DNA from: Haloechinothrix sp033042135
GTDB taxonomy: Bacteria > Actinomycetota > Actinomycetes > Mycobacteriales > Pseudonocardiaceae
DNA length: 64,000 bases
Direction of reading: 5' to 3'
Assembly: GCF_033042135.1 (NCBI RefSeq)
Contig: NZ_WBXM01000015.1
Location: 17,706 to 81,705, forward strand
The translations under genes and the position numbers were made by a program. The notes under the pieces are model-generated. The model made no database searches. It had not been told where the DNA came from and was given only the letters and a program-made list of their open reading frames with translations. Below, piece by piece: positions 52,064-58,369 of the stretch (position 1 is its first letter; the number at the start of each line of letters is the position of its first letter).

Positions 52064-52543
52064 CTAGCCCGCAGTCACGCTGCCGGGCGCGGGCCCGATC
52101 CGGAGCTCCACCCGCGTGCCAGACGGCGCGACGTCCAGCAACCGTACTCGCTGTCCCCCCGGGGCCGTCAGTACATGATCGACTGTGGCGCTGCCGACCA
52201 TCAGCTCGACCGTGCCGAGCACCCGACCGTGATGCAGCACCCGGTAGCCGTCGCCCTCGGCGAGGAAGGTGGTCCGTACCCCGCCGATCGTTTCCGGGCC
52301 GGAGGGCAAGTTAGCGCCCATCCGGTCGAACCGCATCTCCTCCATCGCCAGCTCCCATGACCGGCTGACCGAGAAGACCTCCACGACGGGCCGCCGGTGT
52401 ACCGAGTGGGTGTGCCGGAGCCGGAGCTCGTCGCCCACCGCGACCGGGGCGTCGAACACGACGCTGTCCGCGTCGTGGTCGACGATCTCGAACCGCAGCT
52501 CGGGGATCCCTACTTCACCGGGAATCACCAGCAGGCACACCAC
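52064..52543 (-). CDS. DUF1850 protein of the TAXI-TRAP operon
   Basis: A 159-residue protein from the only normal start (GTG at 52543). DUF1850 proteins are small exported components found next to TAXI-TRAP permeases; the motifs here are LRHTHSVHRRPVVEVFSV and MRFDRMGANLPSG. The N-terminus is odd: MVCLLVIPGEVG is too short for a signal, while the in-frame codons just upstream would read RRLTRGGALGLL before VV, a good signal peptide, but offer no ATG, GTG or TTG. They lie inside a 15-base hairpin. A rare CTG start or mis-set start is possible. The permease follows 37 bases after the stop. Confidence 0.75.
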   Translation of the reverse strand: MVCLLVIPGEVGIPELRFEIVDHDADSVVFDAPVAVGDELRLRHTHSVHRRPVVEVFSVSRSWELAMEEMRFDRMGANLPSGPETIGGVRTTFLAEGDGYRVLHHGRVLGTVELMVGSATVDHVLTAPGGQRVRLLDVAPSGTRVELRIGPAPGSVTAG

Positions 52544-52550
52544 CAGCAGC

Positions 52551-52588
52551 CCGAGGGCGCCGCCCCTTGTCAGGCGGCGCCCTCGGGC
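52551..52588 (-). terminator. Intercistronic hairpin between TAXI and DUF1850 genes
   Basis: A perfect 15-base stem (CCCGAGGGCGCCGCC and GGCGGCGCCCTCGGG) with an 8-base loop, 56 bases past the TAXI stop and 7 bases before the GTG used for DUF1850. It could be a partial terminator or an RNA stabiliser that raises expression of the binding protein over the permease. Confidence 0.75.
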
Positions 52589-52644
52589 GGTCGACCTGGA
52601 TGCCCGCGGTCTACGCCCGAGCGTCCGCTCGCGTCCGATCGCGT

Positions 52645-53637
52645 TCAGTCGAGCAGGCCCTGTTCCTCGTAGTAGCGCTCCGCACCGGGGTGCAGCTCGA
52701 TCGGCCCGAGGCCCTCGATGGCCGTCTCGAGCTGGATGTCCCCCGCCACGTCGTGCTGCACCCGGTCGGACTCCTCGTACATCACCCGAACCAGGTCGTA
52801 GGCGATGTCCTCGTCGAGGTCCGGGGTGGCGTACAGCGTCGCCCAGTTCGTCACCGTCTCGTTCGGCTCGTCCTGCCCCGGGTAGGTGTCCGCCGGGATC
52901 TCCACGGTGCTGAGCGACTCGTCCGCTCCGAGGAGCTCGTCCAGCGGGTCGCCGACCACGTCGAGCATGACGATGTCGGAGGTGGTGCCGAGCTCGAGCA
53001 GGCTGCCCGTTGGCACGCCGAGAATGCCAAACGCCGCGTCCACCACACCGTCACCCAGGTTGGTCGCGGCGGGACCGAAGTCACTGTCGAAGGTCTCGGC
53101 CAGATCGGTGTCCGGGTCGATACCGTGCACCTCGAGGATCTCCGTGGCCATCGTCCTGGTGGCGCTGCCCGGTGGTCCGATCTCCACACGCGCACCCTCC
53201 AGGTCCTCGATCGACTCGATCCCGGTGTCGGCGGTGGTGACGATCTGCATGACCTCCCGGTAGACGTTGCCCAGCGCCACGACCTCGTCGGGGTTGTCGA
53301 GCGGCTCGTCCGCGAACGGGCCCTCCCCGGTCACGGCCTGGGCCGCGGTGCCGTTGACCGCCATGACCACCTCGTTCTCCCCGGCGTCCAGCAGCTCCAT
53401 GTTGTCCTTGGAGGCCCCGGTGGACTGGGTCGAGACGTTCACGTCCTCGATGTCGTCGCTCCACAACACCGCGATCTCGCCGCCGAGCGGGTAGTAGGTG
53501 CCGCCGGTCGATCCGGTGGCCAGGGTCAGATCGCCCTCGTCCTGGACATCGCACCCGGCGAGCACGAGCGCGCCGCTCGCCGCGAGTGCGATGCCCGCAC
53601 GCACAGGTCTCGATACCGCCCCGCTTCGCTGTGTCAT
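52645..53637 (-). CDS. TAXI-family TRAP transporter substrate-binding lipoprotein
   Basis: A 330-residue exported lipoprotein: the signal GIALAASGALVLAGC ends in a lipobox. The mature protein is a TAXI solute-binding protein with LTLATGSTGGTYYPLGGEIA at its start and GATEMATEILE-type helices later (TRTMATEILEVHGI). TAXI proteins bind glutamate, dicarboxylates or similar anions; the ligand here cannot be predicted. GGAGG precedes the ATG at 53637. It heads the transporter operon with DUF1850 and the fused permease. Acidic composition is high. Confidence 0.92.
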   Translation of the reverse strand: MTQRSGAVSRPVRAGIALAASGALVLAGCDVQDEGDLTLATGSTGGTYYPLGGEIAVLWSDDIEDVNVSTQSTGASKDNMELLDAGENEVVMAVNGTAAQAVTGEGPFADEPLDNPDEVVALGNVYREVMQIVTTADTGIESIEDLEGARVEIGPPGSATRTMATEILEVHGIDPDTDLAETFDSDFGPAATNLGDGVVDAAFGILGVPTGSLLELGTTSDIVMLDVVGDPLDELLGADESLSTVEIPADTYPGQDEPNETVTNWATLYATPDLDEDIAYDLVRVMYEESDRVQHDVAGDIQLETAIEGLGPIELHPGAERYYEEQGLLD

Positions 53638-53730
53638 CTGTGCCTCCTGGCAGGCTCTGTCATCTCCGATACCGCGATGGCCCAGTTTCGACCATCCCGA
53701 CCCCCGAACGCATCACGGACACGTGACAAT

Positions 53731-53792
53731 GAGTCGCGATTGTGACCTGCCGCGGTGCCCGGTATGGGTCATCCGCGAGTCGCGATGTGCGA
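53731..53792. repeat. Direct repeat GAGTCGCGAT in the sdhB-TAXI gap
   Basis: The 10-mer GAGTCGCGAT occurs at 53731-53740 and 53777-53786, 46 bases apart. The second copy overlaps an inverted repeat AGTCGC-GATGT-GCGACT. The 235-base gap holds the promoter of the TAXI operon and the end of sdhB, so an operator or terminator role is possible. Confidence 0.55.
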
Positions 53793-53872
53793 CTACATCG
53801 GACACTATGTCGCCGATCGTGGCCACGGCAATGGCTTACCGGGTACCCTGGCCGCTGTCGAGCGGCACGATG

Positions 53873-54625
53873 TCAGCGATCGCGCTTGAACAACTTGTTG
53901 CCGAGCCAGACGATCGGGTCGTAACGTCGCCCGGCGACGCGCTCCTTCATCGGGATGAGGGCATTGTCGGTGATCTTGATGTTCTCAGGGCACACGTCGG
54001 TGCAGCACTTGGTGATGTTACACATGCCGAGCCCGTGCTCGTCCTGCACGGCATCGGTGCGGTCTCCCGCGTCGAGCGGGTGCATCTCCAACTCGGCGGC
54101 CCGCATGAGGAACCGGGGCCCGGCGAAGGCCGCCTTGTTCTCCTCATGGTCCCGGATCACGTGGCAGGTGTCCTGACACAGGAAGCACTCGATGCACTTG
54201 CGGAACTCCTGAGAGCGTTCGACGTCGGCCTGCTGCATCCGGTACTCCCCCGGCGCCAGGTCGGCGGGCGGGGTGAACGCGGTGATCTCCCTGGCCTTCT
54301 GGTAGTTGTACTCCACGTCGGGAACGAGGTCCTTGATCACCGAGAACGCCCGCATCGGCGTGACCGTGACGACCTCGTCCTCGCTGAACAGCGACATACG
54401 GGTCATGCACAGCAGTCGCGGCTGGCCGTTGACCTCGGCCGAGCACGAGCCGCACTTGCCTGCCTTGCAGTTCCACCGCACCGCGAGATCGGGGGTCTGA
54501 GTCGCTTGCAGGCGATGGATGATGTCCAACACCACCTCGCCCTCGTAGACCTCGACCTCGAAATCCTCGAGGGAACCGCCCTCGCTGTCGCCCCGCCAGA
54601 CCCGGAAGTGGCCCTTGTAGCTCAT
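53873..54625 (-). CDS. sdhB: Succinate dehydrogenase iron-sulfur subunit (Sdh1 type)
   Basis: A 250-residue electron-transfer subunit. The 2Fe-2S ligands are in NCKAGKCGSCSAEVNGQP plus LLC; the 4Fe-4S ligands in CIECFLCQDTC; and the 3Fe-4S ligands in MCNITKCCTDVCPENI. It links the flavoprotein to the membrane anchor. GGAAGGAG precedes the ATG at 54625, which overlaps the sdhA stop by 4 bases (ATGA). The gene order matches M. tuberculosis Rv0249c-Rv0247c (Sdh1). Confidence 0.95.
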   Translation of the reverse strand: MSYKGHFRVWRGDSEGGSLEDFEVEVYEGEVVLDIIHRLQATQTPDLAVRWNCKAGKCGSCSAEVNGQPRLLCMTRMSLFSEDEVVTVTPMRAFSVIKDLVPDVEYNYQKAREITAFTPPADLAPGEYRMQQADVERSQEFRKCIECFLCQDTCHVIRDHEENKAAFAGPRFLMRAAELEMHPLDAGDRTDAVQDEHGLGMCNITKCCTDVCPENIKITDNALIPMKERVAGRRYDPIVWLGNKLFKRDR

Positions 54626-56544
54626 TGTGCTCCTTCCTCGCGCTGGGCGTTCGCGCGCTGCGGATGCTCGGCCAGCTCGGGCTCGGTGTAGTACTTCTCC
54701 AGCTCGACCAGTTCGAACAGCGTCAGCAGATCGGGACGCATCGGGAGCTGCTCCTTGGCCGTCACCGACACCGAGTCCCCGTCCAGGGCGCAGGCGAGCA
54801 GCGTATGACGCCACTCGGGGTCCATCTTCGGGTAGTCATCCCTGGTGTGCCCGCCCCTGCTCTCGGTGCGCCGTAGCGCAGCCCGTGCCACGCACTCACT
54901 GACCTTCAGCATGTTCTGCAGATCAAGAGCGAGGTGCCATCCAGGGTTGTACTGCCGGTTGCCTTCGATTCCCACGTGCCGCGCCCGCTCGGCGATCACC
55001 TGCAGCCGCTCCAGCGCCTGGCTCATCTCGTCGCCGGTGCGGATGATGCCCACCAGGTCGTTCATCACCCGTTGCAGCTCGCTCTGTAATGTGTACGGAT
55101 TCTCCGCCGTCTCGCCTGCCTCGAACGGCTGGACGGCCGCCCGAGCCGCCTCGTCTACACGGGATTCCTCCGTCGTCGGCCTGCTGGCGAGAGTGTCCAG
55201 GTACTGGGCGGCACCGGCTCCCGCCCGGCGCCCGAACACCAGCAGATCGGACAGCGAGTTGCCACCGAGCCGGTTCGAGCCGTGCATTCCACCGGCACAC
55301 TCGCCTGCCGCGAACAAGCCGGGGACCCCCACAGCCGCAGCGGTGTCCGGATCGACCTCGATGCCACCCATCACATAGTGGCACGTCGGCCCCACCTCCA
55401 TCGCTTCCGACGTGATGTCCACATCGGCCAGTTCCTTGAACTGGTGGTGCATGGACGGGAGCCTGCGCTCGATCTCCTCATCGGACAACCGCGAGGCGAT
55501 GTCGAGGTAGACACCGCCGTGCGGGGAACCCCGGCCTTCCTTGACCTCGGTATTGATCGCTCGGGCGACCTCGTCCCTCGGCAGCAGGTCGGGCGTGCGG
55601 CGGTTGTTGTTCGGATCCGAGTACCAACGATCGGCCTCGTCCGGGTTGTCGGCGTAGTATCCCTTGAACACGTCCGGGATGTAGTTGAACATGAAGCGCT
55701 CGCCGTTGGCGTTCTTGAGCACTCCCCCGTCACCCCGGACGCCCTCGGTGACAAGGATGCCCTTCACGCTCAGGGGCCACACCATCCCCGTGGGGTGGAA
55801 CTGCACGAACTCCATGTTGATCAGGTTCGCCCCCGCGTGGAGCGCGAGCGCGTGCCCATCCCCGGTGTACTCCCACGAGTTCGACGTCACCGAGAACGAC
55901 TTGCCGATCCCGCCGGTCGCCAGTACCGCCGCGGGAGCGTCGAACCGGACGAACCGGCCGGACTCCCGCCAGTAGCCGAACGCGCCACAGATCGCGCCGG
56001 AGTCGTCGGTCAGCAGCTCGGTGATCGTGCACTCGCCGAAGACCTTGAGCTTGGCCTCGTAGTCGCCGAACTCCTTGAGATCCTGCTGCTGCAGCGACAC
56101 GATCTTCTGCTGCATCGTGCGGATCATCTCCAGGCCCGTGCGGTCACCGACGTGCGCCAGGCGCGCGTACTCGTGACCACCGAAGTTCCGCTGGCTGATG
56201 CGACCGTCGGAGGTGCGGTCGAACAGCGCACCGTAGGTCTCCAATTCCCACACCCGGTCCGGGGCCTCCCTGGCGTGCAGCTCGGCCATGCGCCAGTTGT
56301 TGAGGAACTTCCCGCCGCGCATGGTGTCGCGGAAGTGCACTTCCCAGTTGTCACCAGAGTTCACGTTGCCCATCGCCGCGGCGCAGCCGCCCTCGGCCAT
56401 CACGGTGTGCGCCTTGCCGAACAGGGACTTGCAGATCACCGCGGTGCTTAGTCCCTGCTCCCTGGCCTCGATAGCCGCCCGCAGGCCCGCTCCGCCTGCA
56501 CCGATGATGATGACGTCGTAGCTGTGCCGCTCTACCTCGGTCAC
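54622..56544 (-). CDS. sdhA: Succinate dehydrogenase flavoprotein subunit (Sdh1 type)
   Basis: A 640-residue FAD protein oxidising succinate to fumarate. YDVIIIGAGGAGLRAAIEA is the FAD Rossmann motif, and LFGKAHTVMAEGGCAAAMGN holds the histidine used for covalent FAD. Substrate-site motifs are NMEFVQFHPTGMVW and the arginine/histidine elements (SNRLGGNSLSDLLVFGRRAG). Length and C-terminus fit the Sdh1 family of mycobacteria (Rv0248c). The GTG at 56544 has GAGGTG at 5-base spacing. The membrane anchor gene ends 33 bases upstream, so the operon is continuous. Confidence 0.95.
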   Translation of the reverse strand: MTEVERHSYDVIIIGAGGAGLRAAIEAREQGLSTAVICKSLFGKAHTVMAEGGCAAAMGNVNSGDNWEVHFRDTMRGGKFLNNWRMAELHAREAPDRVWELETYGALFDRTSDGRISQRNFGGHEYARLAHVGDRTGLEMIRTMQQKIVSLQQQDLKEFGDYEAKLKVFGECTITELLTDDSGAICGAFGYWRESGRFVRFDAPAAVLATGGIGKSFSVTSNSWEYTGDGHALALHAGANLINMEFVQFHPTGMVWPLSVKGILVTEGVRGDGGVLKNANGERFMFNYIPDVFKGYYADNPDEADRWYSDPNNNRRTPDLLPRDEVARAINTEVKEGRGSPHGGVYLDIASRLSDEEIERRLPSMHHQFKELADVDITSEAMEVGPTCHYVMGGIEVDPDTAAAVGVPGLFAAGECAGGMHGSNRLGGNSLSDLLVFGRRAGAGAAQYLDTLASRPTTEESRVDEAARAAVQPFEAGETAENPYTLQSELQRVMNDLVGIIRTGDEMSQALERLQVIAERARHVGIEGNRQYNPGWHLALDLQNMLKVSECVARAALRRTESRGGHTRDDYPKMDPEWRHTLLACALDGDSVSVTAKEQLPMRPDLLTLFELVELEKYYTEPELAEHPQRANAQREEGAQ

Positions 56545-56577
56545 TTGTTCACCTCAAGTCTCGGCCGGAGCCCGCGC

Positions 56578-57381
56578 TTACCCGATAAAGCGCAGGTCGG
56601 TGATGGCGCCGCTTGCCACCAGCATGACGTACAGATCAACCAGCATCAGCGTGCCGAGAGAGATCCACGCGAACTCCATATGTCTGGTGTTCAGCGCGGA
56701 GATCTTGGTCCACATCCAGTAGCGCACCGGATTCTTGGAGAAGTTCTTCAGCCTGCCACCCATCACGTGCCTGCAGGAGTGGCACGACAGCGTGTAGGCC
56801 CACAGCATGATCACGTTGACCAGCAGGATCACGTTGCCGAGCCCCAACCCGAACTCGCCGTCCGCGGTCCGGAACGCCAGCAACATGTCGTAGGTGTTGA
56901 TCACCACGATCGCCGCAGCGAAGTAGAAGAAGTACCGGTGCAGGTTCTGCAGGATGAGCGGGAACCGCGTCTCCCCGGTGTACCGCTCGTGTGGCTCCGG
57001 CACCGCGCAGGCAGGCGGGGCCAGCCAGAACGAGCGGTAGTACGCCTTCCGGTAGTAGTAGCAGGTCAGCCGGAACAGCAGCAGGATGGGCATGCTGATC
57101 GCGGCGTACGGGATCAGCGAGTGGTCGGGCAGGAACCGGCCGAAGTGCGCCGACCCTTCCACACACGCCACCGACATGCACGGCGAGTAGAAAGGCGTGA
57201 GGTAGTTGTACTCCGCCACCCAGTAGTCACGCTGCAGGAAGATCCTCGTGGTCGCGTAGATCACGAAGATCGACAGTCCGACGATGGTGAGTACCTGGGG
57301 TACCCACCATCGGTCGGTCCGCAGCGAGGAGACCGGAAGTCGAGCTCGGGACGGTGCGTGAATGCCTGTATCTGTGCTCAC
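56578..57381 (-). CDS. sdhC: Succinate dehydrogenase membrane anchor (Sdh1 type)
   Basis: A 267-residue membrane protein with five helices, including VLTIVGLSIFVIYATTRIFL, YAAISMPILLLFRLTCYYY, YFFYFAAAIVVINTYDMLLA and VILLVNVIMLWAYTLSCHSC. Histidines in NLHRYFFYF and CHSCRHVMGG are candidate heme b ligands. A single large anchor distinguishes Sdh1 from the two-subunit Sdh2 type. The GTG at 57381 overlaps the previous stop (GTGA) and has GGAAAG upstream. It passes electrons from succinate to menaquinone. Confidence 0.9.
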   Translation of the reverse strand: MSTDTGIHAPSRARLPVSSLRTDRWWVPQVLTIVGLSIFVIYATTRIFLQRDYWVAEYNYLTPFYSPCMSVACVEGSAHFGRFLPDHSLIPYAAISMPILLLFRLTCYYYRKAYYRSFWLAPPACAVPEPHERYTGETRFPLILQNLHRYFFYFAAAIVVINTYDMLLAFRTADGEFGLGLGNVILLVNVIMLWAYTLSCHSCRHVMGGRLKNFSKNPVRYWMWTKISALNTRHMEFAWISLGTLMLVDLYVMLVASGAITDLRFIG

Positions 57382-57674
57382 GAGCGCTTTCCGTGGTAGC
57401 CGCCGACACCTTCGTCGTCGGCATCCTCCCACAGGGAGGAATCGTAGGGTGTGTCGGGCACCACAACGATCTCCGAGCGCGCGGTCGGCACCCGGGGCCG
57501 GGCACGATCGGGCTCGGCCTCGACGAACTCCTCGACGTCGATATCGAGCCGTTCTACGTCGTTGACCAGCCGTTTCACCGCGGGAGCATCCCCGTACCGG
57601 CTACGCAACGCGCCAACGCACTGCCGTAGCTCACCGAGAGTCCGCCGGAACTCCGCGATCTCACCTTGTGTCAT
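57378..57674 (-). CDS. Conserved small protein of the Sdh1 operon (Rv0250c-like)
   Basis: A 98-residue soluble protein, first gene of the Sdh1 operon. The N-terminal half is helical (EIAEFRRTLGELRQCVGALR), the middle has VERLDIDVEEFVEAE, and the C-terminus is acidic with VVPDTPYDSSLWEDADDEG, a conserved tail. The mycobacterial equivalent Rv0250c (97 residues) is at the same position; no function is known. GGGAGGTG precedes the ATG at 57674. Its stop overlaps the anchor start, so it is likely translated together with the complex and may be an assembly factor or subunit. Confidence 0.85.
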   Translation of the reverse strand: MTQGEIAEFRRTLGELRQCVGALRSRYGDAPAVKRLVNDVERLDIDVEEFVEAEPDRARPRVPTARSEIVVVPDTPYDSSLWEDADDEGVGGYHGKRS

Positions 57675-57762
57675 CTCGACACCTCCCTGCCCACGTACGA
57701 CACCCCGGCGGCAACTCGGCCTCGGTGGTGCTTCAAGGTCAACTTTGCCGTGACCGACACGC

Positions 57763-57808
57763 TGTGACAAGAGCCACATGTGTCAGATGTCATGAGATCA
57801 CGATCACA
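57763..57808 (-). promoter_or_regulatory. Tandem Crp/GlxR-like sites before the Sdh1 operon
   Basis: Two sites, TGTGA-CAAGAG-CCACA (57763-57778) and TGAGA-TCACGA-TCACA (57793-57808), each differ by one base from TGTGA-N6-TCACA. Their centres are 30 bases apart, near three helical turns. The nearer one is 89 bases before the first operon start. GlxR is known to regulate sdh in corynebacteria. Confidence 0.55.
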
Positions 57809-58355
57809 TCTCGCGTTCGCGGGCGGCCCCCAGTTCCTCACTCGCCACGGTGTAGGCCACCCCTTCCGGGTATCCCTTGCGCGCCAACAGGGCCACCAGC
57901 CTGCGCAGGGCCGTGGTCTGGTCCACGCGCCGCAGCGAGGGCAGCCGTTTGCGGACCAGCGCCCGCGCGCGTTCCTCCTCCGAGGTGTCGTCCAGCCCCG
58001 CCAGTGCCTCCTCGGCTGTCCCAGCCTCCACCCCCTTGCGCAGCAGTTCGGCGCGCAGCGCACGGCGGCCGAGGCCCTGATGGGTATGCCGGGACCGCAC
58101 CCAGCTCTCGGCGAACTCGGCGTCGTCGACGAGGCGGGCAGCGGCGAGCCGGTCCAGGACCCCCTCGACGAGCTCGGTGTCGAAACCCTTACCTACGAGG
58201 GTGGAACGCAGCTCCTCCCTGGTGCGCGGGCGCGAGGCGAGCTGCCGCAGACACACGTCCTTCGCCTGGCGGAAGCCGTCGGCGGCCGCCGCGTCGGTAG
58301 TCGACGCGGCGGGCTCACTCCCGGGCGGCTCGCCGTCCGTAGAACCGACCGTCAT
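57804..58355 (-). CDS. recX: Regulatory protein RecX
   Basis: A 183-residue all-helical inhibitor of RecA filament growth. The three-helix repeat motifs are visible: DVCLRQLASRPRTREELRST, LVDDAEFAESWVRSR and LGRRALRAELLRKGVE. A 28-residue Ser/Ala/Asp-rich extension precedes the first helix. The ATG at 58355 lies 14 bases after the recA stop, so it is expressed with RecA under SOS control. The last codons overlap the outer Crp-like site. Confidence 0.93.
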   Translation of the reverse strand: MTVGSTDGEPPGSEPAASTTDAAAADGFRQAKDVCLRQLASRPRTREELRSTLVGKGFDTELVEGVLDRLAAARLVDDAEFAESWVRSRHTHQGLGRRALRAELLRKGVEAGTAEEALAGLDDTSEEERARALVRKRLPSLRRVDQTTALRRLVALLARKGYPEGVAYTVASEELGAAREREM

Positions 58356-58369
58356 CGGTACCCCATGAT

